From Phycisphaerales bacterium UBA2218 (GTDB lineage: Bacteria; Planctomycetota; Phycisphaerae; Sedimentisphaerales; Anaerobacaceae): 45,829 nucleotides of DNA. The number at the start of each line of letters is the position of its first letter. Positions within the stretch are counted from its first letter, which is position 1. The stretch is taken from NCBI GenBank assembly GCA_002327785.1, contig DCUI01000314.1, forward strand, positions 1 through 45,829, read 5' to 3'. Under the pieces are notes generated by a model. The model was not told the DNA's origin and did not search any database. It saw only the letters and a list, made by a program, of their open reading frames with translations. Of this stretch, positions 1-8,337 are shown one piece after another. A program made the translations under genes and the position numbers.

Positions 1-591
1 TCCAACACCGGCGGCCAGATGTCGAAATCGACGCCCCGGGCGGCCGTGGCGAAGTTTGCCGCCGGCGGCAAGCCCGCCCCGAAGAAGGACATGGGCCTGC
101 TGGCGATGACCTATGGCAACATCTTCGTGGCCAAGGTGGCAATCGGCGCCAACGCAGCTCAGGCCGTGAAGGCGTTCGCGGAGGCCGAGGCGTATCCGGG
201 CCCGTCGCTGATTATCGCCTATGCACATTGCATCGCTCACGGTTTCAACCTGACGAACGGCTACGAGGAGCAGAAAAAGGCCGTCGCTTCAGGGCATTGG
301 CCCCTGTACCGGTTCGATCCGAGACTGAAGGAGCAAGGGCAGAATCCGCTGCAGCTCGACTCGAAACCGCCGACCATGGCGTTCGAAGACTACGCCTACG
401 GCGAAGACCGGTACCGCTCGCTGAAGCAGTCGAAGCCGGATGTTGCGGCCGAGCTGATGAAGCTGGCCAACAAGGACGCTGTAGATCGATACGCGTTGAT
501 GGAGCAACTCGCGAAAATCAAGTGTGGACGGAATCCGCAGGGAGCCGCCGATTCCGATCCAGAACCTGAGAAGCAGACAGTAGGAAAATGA
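1..591 (+). CDS. nifJ: Pyruvate:ferredoxin (flavodoxin) oxidoreductase, C-terminal part (5' end outside window)
   Basis: The reading frame is open from base 1 and ends at TGA 589-591, so only the last 196 residues are present. The first residues read SNTGGQ, the end of the thiamine-diphosphate domain of PFOR, followed by the usual MSKSTPRAAVAKFAAGGK stretch, then GLLAMTYGNIFVAKVAIGAN and the PGPSLIIAYAHCIAHG segment of the C-terminal domain. PFOR interconverts pyruvate and CoA with acetyl-CoA, CO2 and reduced ferredoxin in the cytoplasm of anaerobes. The internal ATG at 19 is not the real start because the frame continues upstream. A lipoprotein gene begins one base after the stop, suggesting co-transcription. 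Identification is firm; the length and iron-sulphur domains of the missing part cannot be judged. Confidence 0.95.
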   Translation, partial: SNTGGQMSKSTPRAAVAKFAAGGKPAPKKDMGLLAMTYGNIFVAKVAIGANAAQAVKAFAEAEAYPGPSLIIAYAHCIAHGFNLTNGYEEQKKAVASGHWPLYRFDPRLKEQGQNPLQLDSKPPTMAFEDYAYGEDRYRSLKQSKPDVAAELMKLANKDAVDRYALMEQLAKIKCGRNPQGAADSDPEPEKQTVGK

Positions 592-592
592 C

Positions 593-1429
593 ATGGTCGC
601 GAGGGTGATTCGCAGCGTCGTGCTGATCGCATTGGCAGGTTTGACTCTCACCGGCTGTGGCCGGCAGGTCTCCAAGGATCCTTCCCAGGATCCGAACCTG
701 CTGGCCACAGGCCCGGATCGCGGTTCCATGCCGGTCCCGCGGCCGTTCATCGCGGCGTCGATCGATGTCGCCGGTGGCCTGCCCGCGTGGGCGGCGTGTA
801 CGAAGCTCCAGTTCAGTGCGATTGTGACGGCGAACTACCCGGACGGCGGCCTGTACCTGACCGAGCACCAGTTTACGCTGTATCCCTGGTCGGCTGCGAT
901 CCAAGTGACGACCGGGGAGCCTCGCGCCCGGCTCGCCTGGCAGGTGATCCGGGACCAATACATCCTGAAGGGCGAGGAGGAACTGGATGTTTCGCCACTG
1001 AGGGGTTCCTATCGCGAGTACGCCGAGGCCGTGCTCCAGATCGTGACGACCCCGGCTCGTATGCTGGACAATTCAGTCGTCCTCACTCGCAGACCCGTGC
1101 CCATGCAAATCGCGGGCCAGTGGTACCAGCCGATTGACGCGCGGTACCCGCCGCGAGAGGTCGTCTCCGCGCAGAAGAAACGCAAGGAAGTCACTCTCGT
1201 CGAGCCGTATTGGACTCAGGGCACATGTTTCCAGAGCCAGGATCGGCCCTTCATGGATATGATCTGGCTGGGCAATCCGACCGCAGGGAAATTCCTCCTC
1301 GTTCGCGGCTACGACTACTCCCGAGTCCCCGACGGCGAAGTCCTGATTCCCGCCAAGATCGAGATCTTCCAGTCCGACCCCGAAGCTCAGTTCGGCCCGC
1401 GCATCGCGATGATCGACCTGAAACCATAG
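593..1429 (+). CDS. Predicted lipoprotein of unknown function
   Basis: The 278-residue product starts with a lipoprotein signal: positive residues (MVARVIR), a hydrophobic run and the lipobox LTGC, so Cys22 is the expected lipidated residue. The mature part is rich in beta-type sequence with many Trp and Tyr residues. I recognise no catalytic motif or family. It starts one base after the PFOR stop, so it is probably translated from the same mRNA, which is an odd pairing for a cytoplasmic enzyme. In the mature part there is a KLQFSAIVTANYPDGGLYLTEHQF segment (broken here by description only) and a C-terminal half ending in AMIDLKP. It could be an outer-membrane or periplasmic anchored beta-protein. 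Function unknown. Confidence 0.75.
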   Translation: MVARVIRSVVLIALAGLTLTGCGRQVSKDPSQDPNLLATGPDRGSMPVPRPFIAASIDVAGGLPAWAACTKLQFSAIVTANYPDGGLYLTEHQFTLYPWSAAIQVTTGEPRARLAWQVIRDQYILKGEEELDVSPLRGSYREYAEAVLQIVTTPARMLDNSVVLTRRPVPMQIAGQWYQPIDARYPPREVVSAQKKRKEVTLVEPYWTQGTCFQSQDRPFMDMIWLGNPTAGKFLLVRGYDYSRVPDGEVLIPAKIEIFQSDPEAQFGPRIAMIDLKP

Positions 1430-1432
1430 TCG

Positions 1433-1463
1433 GATGCTTCCCTCCGTTCAGCATGACAGATGA
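1433..1463 (+). repeat. Half copy of a short palindromic intergenic repeat
   Basis: The sequence from the GGATGCTTCC start to the AGCATGACAG end resembles the right arm of the inverted-repeat element at 27417-27440 (GATGCTTCGG ... AGCATGACAGG). Only one arm is seen here. The rest of the 198-base gap (1430-1627) holds nothing else I can support beyond a weak GATAAT hexamer at 1601-1606, which could be a -10 element for the next gene. Confidence 0.45.
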
Positions 1464-1627
1464 CGGCTGTCCTGCCGCCAAACCCGGTCACACGCATGGT
1501 CTGCCCTCATGGCCGGTTGCATCACGCTCGTTGGTGAACTATCATGGAGCCGGCGCCGTAGGGTACGTAGTCGTACGGAATTCTTCTGTCGGTTGGCTGC
1601 GATAATCATCAGGTTCCAGTGAGGTCT

Positions 1628-2857
1628 ATGCGGGCTACAATCTGGATTCTATTTGGCATTGCCCTCGGGATTACCCTGCTGGTTTTCTTCGTGCGCCGAG
1701 GCGGAATAGGGCCGAGATCCGCATCGACAGGCGGGAGTCCGAGTCCCCAGGCGCCGCAGGCTGCTACAGAGGCGCGGTTTGACGGCAGTTGGCCCATGTT
1801 CCATGGAAGCCAGGGCCTGTTGGGCCGGGCCGATGGGATGCTGGCCGATTCGCTGGTTTCCCTGTGGAAATTCAAGACGGATGCCGAGGTCAAATCGTCT
1901 GCTGCCATCGATGCGGGACGTGCGTTCATCGGTTCCAGCGACAGTCATGTCTACGCCCTCGACCTGCGAACCGGGGAGAAGCTCTGGTCCTATAAGACCG
2001 GCGATGCCGTTGAATCGTCCCCCTGCGTGCTGGATGGTTGTGTGTTCGTTGGGTCCTCGGACAACTTTCTCTATGCGCTGGACGCCGGGACGGGCGAGTT
2101 GAAATGGAAATACGAGACGGATGGCCAAATCCTGGGCTCGCCGAACTGGACTCGCTCGCCGGACGGAGGCACGACGTGGATTGTGGTCGGGAGTTATGAC
2201 AACCGGCTGCATTGCATCGATGCCGTGAGTGGCAAACAGGTCTGGATCTACGAGACGGACAACTACGTCAATGGCTCGCCTGCGGTGGACCAGGGGCAAT
2301 GCGTTTTCGGAGGCTGTGATGCGATGATCCACGTGGTCTCGCTGGCCCGGGGCGCCAAGATCGCCGAGATCGACAGCGGGTCCTACATCGCGGCGTCCGC
2401 GGCGTTCCTCGACGGCCAGGTGTACGTCGGCAACTATGAGAATGTCTTTCTGCGGGCCGATCTGGGGGAAGGTAAGATCGTCTGGCGATACGAGCAGGGG
2501 GACGCGCCGTTCTTTTCCTCACCGGCGGTGGGCGAACAGCTCATTGTCTTCGGGGGCCGCGACGAAACCATCCATTGCGTGCGGCGTGACAACGGCCGAC
2601 AGGTCTGGACGTTCAAGACGCTCGGGGAAGTGAACAGCTCGCCGGCGATCTGCGGGGACAAGGTCATTGTCGGCAGCGACGACGGCCGGCTGTACATGCT
2701 GCGCGTGGCGGACGGCAGCCGCGTGTGGTCGTACGAGATGGGCCAGCCCGTGATCTCGTCGCCCGCCGTTGCCGGCGGCCTGGTCGTCGTCGGGTGCGAT
2801 GACGGTTTTGTCTATGCATTCGGTCCGAAATACGTTGATGGGGGGCAAGTGCGATGA
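1628..2857 (+). CDS. Membrane-anchored PQQ-like beta-propeller repeat protein
   Basis: The 409-residue protein has an N-terminal membrane span (about residues 5-22, rich in Ile/Leu/Phe), a Ser/Pro-rich linker, then repeated blades of the type SSPAxxxGxVxVGSxDxxxYALDxxTGxxxWxY. At least seven such blades can be followed from SWPMFHGSQGLLGR to the C-terminus. It resembles the BamB/quinoprotein-like propeller superfamily; I see none of the extra motifs of PQQ-dependent alcohol dehydrogenases, so a catalytic role is unlikely. It should face the periplasm. ATG 1628 is preferred to the in-frame GTG at 1619 because it gives a compact signal-anchor. The stop overlaps the next gene by four bases (ATGA), so it is the first cistron of a run of coupled genes through 8161. 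Confidence 0.8.
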   Translation: MRATIWILFGIALGITLLVFFVRRGGIGPRSASTGGSPSPQAPQAATEARFDGSWPMFHGSQGLLGRADGMLADSLVSLWKFKTDAEVKSSAAIDAGRAFIGSSDSHVYALDLRTGEKLWSYKTGDAVESSPCVLDGCVFVGSSDNFLYALDAGTGELKWKYETDGQILGSPNWTRSPDGGTTWIVVGSYDNRLHCIDAVSGKQVWIYETDNYVNGSPAVDQGQCVFGGCDAMIHVVSLARGAKIAEIDSGSYIAASAAFLDGQVYVGNYENVFLRADLGEGKIVWRYEQGDAPFFSSPAVGEQLIVFGGRDETIHCVRRDNGRQVWTFKTLGEVNSSPAICGDKVIVGSDDGRLYMLRVADGSRVWSYEMGQPVISSPAVAGGLVVVGCDDGFVYAFGPKYVDGGQVR

Positions 2858-4149
2858 GAATCCTCCAAATCTGTCCGGGCTCGGGCGACAACTTCTACTG
2901 CGAAAACTGCCTCCGCGATGCGGCGTTGGTGAAAGCCCTGCGGAAGCTCGGACACGATGTGCTGATGGTTCCCCTGTACCTGCCGTTACAGGCGGACAAG
3001 GTCGAGCCGGTCAGCAACGCGCCGATCTTCTTCGGCGGGGTCAACGTCTACCTCCAGCAGAAGCTCTCCCTGTTCCGCAAGACGCCGCGATGGATCGACC
3101 GCTGGTTTGACTCGCGCAAGCTGCTCGAATGGGCCGGCCGCAAGGCGGGGATGACCAGTGCTCGCGACCTGGGCGAGACGACGATCTCCATGCTGCTGGG
3201 CGAGCACGGCCGGCAGGTGAAAGAGCTGGACCGCTTCGTGGACTGGCTCGTGACCGAGCCGGATAAGCCGGATATCGTATGTCTGTCCAATGTGCTGCTC
3301 GCAGGGATGGCCCGCCGGATCAAGGAACGCCTCGGCGTGCCCGTCGTTTGTCTCCTGCAGGACGAAGATGGATTCCTGGACGGCCTGAGCTCTCCCTATG
3401 CCGAGCGGGCGTGGGCCGTGGTTCAGGAGCGAGCGCGTGACATCGACGCGTTCCTGGCCGTCAGCAAGTACTATGCAGACGCGATGCTGACGCGACTGAG
3501 AGTGGAACCCGCCCGGATGCACGTGGTTCACATGGGAGTCGAGCTGGGCGCATACGAGCCGAGCGATGCCGGCCCCGCGACGCCGACGATTGGCTTTCTA
3601 TCGCGGATGTGCCCGGAGCGGGGGCTGGAAATACTGGTCGACGCCTTCCTCCTTCTGAAGAAGGACGAAAAGTTGAAATCTGCGGAGCTTCGCATCTCCG
3701 GCGGCAGGAGCGCTGCCGACGAGCCGTTTATCTCGCGGATGCGAGACAAGGTGACGACAGCCGGCGTTCTCAATGATGTCGAATTTCTGGGGCCCTTCGA
3801 CCGCGATCCCAGACTGGAGTTTCTGCAGAGTCTTTCCGTGCTGTCGGTGCCGGAGGTCCGGCCGGTGGCGTACGGACTGTACGTACTGGAGGCCCTGGCG
3901 ATGGGCGTGCCGGTCGTCGAGCCGGCGATTGGCTGTTTCCCGGAGACCCTCGCGATGACGGGCGGCGGCGTTTTGTACGAGCCGAACACGGCCGAGAGGC
4001 TTGCCCGTGTGTTGGAGCCGCTGCTGCTGGATTCTCAGGCCGCTCGCAGGCTTGGGGCCGCGGGCCGGGCCGGAATGCTCAAGGCGTTCGATATCGCGCA
4101 GACGGCAGATCAGATGATCCGGGTTTATGAACAGCTTGTTCGACGGTGA
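2854..4149 (+). CDS. Glycosyltransferase family 4-type protein (GT-B fold)
   Basis: The 431-residue product begins MRILQICPGSGDNFYCENC, a typical GT-B N-terminal strand and loop, and continues LVKALRKLGHDVLMVPLYLP. A central VSKYYADAMLTRLRVEPARMHVVHMGVE segment and IGFLSRMCPERGLEILVDAF mark the start of the donor-binding domain. The C-terminal donor site reads AYGLYVLEALAMGVPVVEP. In the family's EX7E motif the second Glu is present but the first position is Val, so catalysis may be altered. It would transfer a sugar from an NDP-sugar to an unknown acceptor at the cytoplasmic side. It overlaps the propeller gene by four bases and lies just ahead of an ABC exporter pair, suggesting a cell-envelope product. 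Confidence 0.85.
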   Translation: MRILQICPGSGDNFYCENCLRDAALVKALRKLGHDVLMVPLYLPLQADKVEPVSNAPIFFGGVNVYLQQKLSLFRKTPRWIDRWFDSRKLLEWAGRKAGMTSARDLGETTISMLLGEHGRQVKELDRFVDWLVTEPDKPDIVCLSNVLLAGMARRIKERLGVPVVCLLQDEDGFLDGLSSPYAERAWAVVQERARDIDAFLAVSKYYADAMLTRLRVEPARMHVVHMGVELGAYEPSDAGPATPTIGFLSRMCPERGLEILVDAFLLLKKDEKLKSAELRISGGRSAADEPFISRMRDKVTTAGVLNDVEFLGPFDRDPRLEFLQSLSVLSVPEVRPVAYGLYVLEALAMGVPVVEPAIGCFPETLAMTGGGVLYEPNTAERLARVLEPLLLDSQAARRLGAAGRAGMLKAFDIAQTADQMIRVYEQLVRR

Positions 4150-4166
4150 TTGAAGCGAGGGTAGGG

Positions 4167-4856
4167 ATGGTCGAGCTTATCGATGTGATGAAGACCTACG
4201 GCGATCCGGGCGATCCGGGGTCGGTGAGCGTGCTCAAGGGGATCACGCTGAAGGTCGAGCAGGGCCAATCGATTGTGATCGTCGGTCCCTCGGGCTGCGG
4301 CAAGAGCACGCTGCTGAACATCATCGGGGGGCTGGACCACGCGACGAGCGGCCGGGTCCTGTTCGAGGGCCGGGATCTCGCAGGGCTCGATGACGACGAG
4401 CTGGCCCGGATTCGCAGCCGCGAGGTCGGCTTCGTGTTCCAACTGCATCATTTGCTGCCTCAGTGCACGGTGATCGAGAATGTGCTCGTGCCTACGTTGG
4501 CTGGGGCACGGCGAGGGGGGGGGCCTGCTCTGCGAGAACGGGCCGAAGGGTTACTGACCCGCGTCGGCCTGGCAGATCGAGTGTCTCACCGTCCCGGCGA
4601 GTTGTCGGGTGGACAACGGCAGCGAGTGGCCGTGGCGCGGGCGCTCATCAACAAGCCGAAGCTGCTGCTCGCGGACGAGCCGACCGGCTCGCTGGATGAG
4701 GATTCTGCACGGAGTATCGCCGAATTGCTCGCGGAGTTGAACCGGGAAGAGGGCGTAGCGCTGGTTGCCGTGACCCATTCGCGGGATCTGGCCTCGCGGA
4801 TCGGGCACGTGATGGAGCTCAGCGGGGGCGTCCTGAACGAGAGGGGCCGTCCATGA
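4167..4856 (+). CDS. ABC transporter ATP-binding protein, LolD/YbbA type
   Basis: The 229-residue ATPase has a Walker A (GPSGCGKST), a Q-loop near VGFVFQLHHLLPQ, the signature LSGGQRQRVAVARAL, Walker B with D-loop (LLLADEPTGSLD) and the H-loop VTHS. Length and motifs fit the LolD/MacB/YbbA group that powers FtsX-type permeases, and the permease gene overlaps the stop by four bases. ATG 4167 has GAGG six bases upstream and gives the usual short N-terminus; an in-frame GTG at 4146 would overlap the previous stop (GTGA) and add seven residues, so the start is not certain. A run of nine G at 4515-4523 encodes three glycines between the Q-loop region and the signature and could be prone to slippage. 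Confidence 0.93.
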   Translation: MVELIDVMKTYGDPGDPGSVSVLKGITLKVEQGQSIVIVGPSGCGKSTLLNIIGGLDHATSGRVLFEGRDLAGLDDDELARIRSREVGFVFQLHHLLPQCTVIENVLVPTLAGARRGGGPALRERAEGLLTRVGLADRVSHRPGELSGGQRQRVAVARALINKPKLLLADEPTGSLDEDSARSIAELLAELNREEGVALVAVTHSRDLASRIGHVMELSGGVLNERGRP

Positions 4857-7800
4857 GTCTCTGGCGGCTGGTCACACGCAGTCTTCGCTTCTACTGGCGG
4901 ACGAACGCCGCCGTCCTTCTGGCGGTGATCGTCGCCGCGGGCGTGCTCACGGGCGCCCTGGCGGTTGGAGACTCCGTCCAGTATACGCTCGACAGAATTC
5001 TGCAGGCCCGTCTGGGCGAGGTCGAGTTCGCGGTGGCGCCTCACGGCCGCTTCTTTCGGGCGGACCTCGCCGACGACCTCCAGAAGAATCTGGGTGGCAT
5101 TGTCGCAGGTATTCTGCAGGTCTCCGGCATGATCGCGGACGATGACGGCTCTCATCGGGTCAACCAGGTCCAGGTCCTCGGCGTGAACGAGAGGTTCTAC
5201 GCCGTCGGGTCAGGACCGAATCCGTTCGAGAAAACCGCCGCTGGTGTTGGCCTGAGCGAAACAGTTGCGAAGAAGCTCGATGTCGCCGCCGGTGACGAAG
5301 TCCTGCTGCGAATCGAGAAGGTCGGGATGGTGCCTCGCGATGTTCCCCTGGTCTCGGACGAGGATCGGACCGTCGCTTTTCGATTGAAGGTGCTGACGGT
5401 GGCCGACGATTCCGCCTTTGTCCGGTTCGACCTTGCGGCGAATCAGGCCGCGCCGCCGAATGTCTTCGTCCCGTTGGAGTGGCTGGCCGAGAAGATCGGG
5501 CAGCCTGGGCGGGTCAATATGCTCCTGGCGGCCCGGCAGAAGGCCGGGAGCACAGCGGCCGAACTGAATGTGGCTATCGAGAAAGCTTGGCAACCGGCGG
5601 ATGCGGGGATCGAGTTGACTCGGCTGGAAGCGCAGAATGTGCTGGAGCTTCGCAGCCGACGGATCTTCATTGAGGAGGCTCTTGGCGACGAGGCGATGAA
5701 AGCCGATGCCGGCGCCGCAGGGGTCCTTACCTATTTCGTCAATGCGATTCGCCTGGGCGACAAGGCGACGCCGTACTCGATGGTCGCGGCGCTCGCCGGC
5801 GGCAACGGGGACCTGATCCCGGCGGGCATGCGTGTCGATGAGATCGTTGTCAATCAGTGGCTTGCCGACGATCTCGGCGCCCGCATTGGCGACTCCATCG
5901 ATCTTGCATACTACGTCATGGGGGTTGCGCGAACACTACGCGAGGAGCGAGGACGCTTCAAGGTCGTCAAGATCGTGCCGCTGGAGGGCGCCGCCCGCGA
6001 TCCCGCGTTGATGCCGGCATTTCCGGGACTGGCGGACGTGGACAACTGCCGGGATTGGGAGCCGGGCATCCCGATCGATCTGGACCGGATACGCCCCAAG
6101 GACGAACGGTACTGGGACGAGTATCGGGGCACGCCCAAGGCCTTCATCATGCTGGAGAGCGGCCAGTCGCATTGGCGCAATCGCTATGGCAACTTGACCG
6201 CGGTGCGCTACCCGTGGCGAGACGGGCTCGACCGGCAGGTGGCTCAGCATCTGATGAGCCACATCGATCCGGCGTCGGTGGGGCTGTTCTTTCAGCCGGT
6301 GCGGGAATCGGGGTTGCGAGCGGGCCGCGAGGGGACGGATTTCGGCCAACTTTTTCTCGGCCTGAGCATGTTCCTGATCGGTTCGGCGGTGATCCTGATC
6401 GGCCTGCTCTTTGTGTTCGGGGTCGAAAGTCGCAGCCAACAAGTCGGGATGTTGCTGGCGGTGGGCTGGCCCGCGAGACAAGTCAAGCGGCTCCTTCTGG
6501 CCGAGGGCGGGATCGTCGCACTTGCTGGAACCATCTTGGGTGTCGGGGCCGGCCTATTTTACACCCGAATTATGCTCTTCGGCCTGTCCACGTTTTGGCG
6601 CGGCGCCGTCGCGGGTGCCCAAATCCATTTTTATGCCACGAATCTGACGTTGTTGACAGGGGGACTGGGCGGCCTCGTAGCGGCGTTGTTCGCGATCTGG
6701 ATCGCTCTGCGAAAACAGGGGAGGCTTCCCGCTCGGGAGTTGATGGCCGGCAATGAGGAGCATTTGTCGGCGGCCGCATTTCGCGCTCGGGGACGATTCA
6801 GCATCATCGTGGCGACCGTAGCATTCGTTGGTGTAGCCCTCTTCCTGCTGCTCATGCCCGGCGGAGACAGTCATGCCTTGGCGGGCGCGTTCTTCGGGGC
6901 TGCGGCGCTTTTGCTACTCGGGACGCTGGGGCTCAGTCACGCCGTGCTTTGCATCGCGTCGGGCGGCTGGAACAAGCCGCTGGTCTCGTTGCAGGGGCTG
7001 GGTTTGCGGAACGCAGCGCGTCGGCGCGGCCGCAGCCTGGGTATTGTCGGGCTGCTGGCTTGTGGTGTGTTCATGGTCGTGGCCGTCGGGACCAATCGGC
7101 GCGATCCCACTTGGGGTCCGCAGAGCAGAGATTCCGGCACGGGCGGTTTTGCCCTCTATGGCGAATCCTCGATTGGGGTTCTCTATGATTTGAATGCCGA
7201 ATCCGGGCGGAAGGCCCTCAGCCTGACGGACCCCGAGCTCGGCGGACTGGAAGCCGTCCAGTTTCGCCTTCATGAGGGCGACGACGCGAGTTGCCTGAAT
7301 CTGAATCGTGCTCAACGGCCGCGGTTGTTGGCCGTGCAGCCTGAGGCCCTGCGGAGCCGGGGGGCATTCAAATTCACAGGCCAGACCTCGGAAGCCAAAG
7401 AGGAAACGGGGTGGAACCTGCTCCTGATGGATCTGGAGAACGGCGTCGTGCCCGCGATTGGCGACTATCCGACCGTCTTCTGGGCCTTGGGCAAGAACAT
7501 CGGGGACGAGGTGGAGTATATTGACGAGATGGGCCGGCCGTTTCGCGTGCGGATCGTGGGCATGCTGGCCAGCTCGATCCTGCAAGGCAGTCTCATTATC
7601 GCCGAGAAGGAGTTTGTTGCGAGGTTTCCTTCGGTCGATGGGTATCGGGTTTTGCTTGTTGATGCCGCAGCGGATAAGATGGAAACCGTGGCACAAAAGC
7701 TCTCGTCCGGCCTGACGGACTCCGGGTTGGTTCTCACGCCGGCACAGGAGCGACTGGCTGCCTTCAGCGCCGTGGAGAATACGTACCTGTCGATCTTCAC

Positions 7801-8161
7801 GGCCTTGGGCGGGCTGGGCCTCGTCCTTGGCAGTATCGGGCTCGGCCTCGTGGTGCTCCGCAACATGCTGGAGCGGCGGGGCGAGCTGGCGATGCTGCGA
7901 GCCGTCGGATTCGAAAGAGGCAGGATCCAACGCATGGTCTTCTACGAGCACTGGGGCCTGATGCTCGCGGGCTTGATCTGCGGCGGAATCTCCGCTGTGG
8001 TGGCGGCAATTCCGGCCCTGCAATCCCCGGCCGGAAAAGTGCCGTATGTCTCGCTATTAGCGACAATTATGGTGATTGCCCTCAGCGGGGCTCTCTGGGT
8101 GTGGCTTGCCGGGGTACTGGCCCTGCGAGGGCATTTGCTCGATGCACTCCGGCATGAATGA
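4853..8161 (+). CDS. Large FtsX-family ABC permease, YbbP/MacB-like, two FtsX halves
   Basis: The 1102-residue membrane protein has an N-terminal span (about residues 12-38), a very long extracytoplasmic region (about 40-500), a block of several spans (about 505-720), a second extracytoplasmic region (about 740-960) and three C-terminal spans (about 975-1095). Both membrane blocks carry FtsX-type sequence such as GMLLAVGWPARQVKRLLLAEG and AMLRAVGFERGRIQRMVFYEH. This two-half layout matches YbbP-like exporters rather than single-domain LolC/E. With the ATPase it probably extracts or exports lipids, lipoproteins or other envelope cargo; the substrate is unknown. The ATG overlaps the ATPase stop (ATGA). 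The following repeat-filled gap ends the transcription unit. Confidence 0.88.
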   Translation: MSLWRLVTRSLRFYWRTNAAVLLAVIVAAGVLTGALAVGDSVQYTLDRILQARLGEVEFAVAPHGRFFRADLADDLQKNLGGIVAGILQVSGMIADDDGSHRVNQVQVLGVNERFYAVGSGPNPFEKTAAGVGLSETVAKKLDVAAGDEVLLRIEKVGMVPRDVPLVSDEDRTVAFRLKVLTVADDSAFVRFDLAANQAAPPNVFVPLEWLAEKIGQPGRVNMLLAARQKAGSTAAELNVAIEKAWQPADAGIELTRLEAQNVLELRSRRIFIEEALGDEAMKADAGAAGVLTYFVNAIRLGDKATPYSMVAALAGGNGDLIPAGMRVDEIVVNQWLADDLGARIGDSIDLAYYVMGVARTLREERGRFKVVKIVPLEGAARDPALMPAFPGLADVDNCRDWEPGIPIDLDRIRPKDERYWDEYRGTPKAFIMLESGQSHWRNRYGNLTAVRYPWRDGLDRQVAQHLMSHIDPASVGLFFQPVRESGLRAGREGTDFGQLFLGLSMFLIGSAVILIGLLFVFGVESRSQQVGMLLAVGWPARQVKRLLLAEGGIVALAGTILGVGAGLFYTRIMLFGLSTFWRGAVAGAQIHFYATNLTLLTGGLGGLVAALFAIWIALRKQGRLPARELMAGNEEHLSAAAFRARGRFSIIVATVAFVGVALFLLLMPGGDSHALAGAFFGAAALLLLGTLGLSHAVLCIASGGWNKPLVSLQGLGLRNAARRRGRSLGIVGLLACGVFMVVAVGTNRRDPTWGPQSRDSGTGGFALYGESSIGVLYDLNAESGRKALSLTDPELGGLEAVQFRLHEGDDASCLNLNRAQRPRLLAVQPEALRSRGAFKFTGQTSEAKEETGWNLLLMDLENGVVPAIGDYPTVFWALGKNIGDEVEYIDEMGRPFRVRIVGMLASSILQGSLIIAEKEFVARFPSVDGYRVLLVDAAADKMETVAQKLSSGLTDSGLVLTPAQERLAAFSAVENTYLSIFTALGGLGLVLGSIGLGLVVLRNMLERRGELAMLRAVGFERGRIQRMVFYEHWGLMLAGLICGGISAVVAAIPALQSPAGKVPYVSLLATIMVIALSGALWVWLAGVLALRGHLLDALRHE

Positions 8162-8173
8162 CGGAAGAAAACA

Positions 8174-8323
8174 CGAAATTCGAAAACTCGAAATCCGAAA
8201 CAAACTCAAATGGGCACATCTCAAAATCCAAAACAGGGCCTGCACATAGGCAGCAGGGTTTCCGTTATTTGGGTTTTCCTATTTGAATTTGTTTCGGATT
8301 TTGGATTCTGTGCTTCGAATTTA
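8174..8323 (+). repeat. Imperfect inverted repeat, possible MITE-like element or terminator structure
   Basis: The arm at 8174-8211 (with AAATCCGAAACAAACTCAAAT at its inner end) pairs with the arm at 8281-8323 (inner end ATTTGAATTTGTTTCGGATTT). The inner 21 bases match with a single mismatch and the outer parts pair with small gaps; about 70 bases lie between the arms. The stretch is much AT-richer than the genes around it. It occupies most of the gap between the permease and the next propeller gene and could fold into a long hairpin after transcription. Confidence 0.7.
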
Positions 8324-8337
8324 TCGTCAGGTGATCG

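Noticed and set aside
6914..8023. Minus-strand open frame of 369 codons
   Set aside because: It lies entirely inside the FtsX-type permease gene and has no recognisable protein features.
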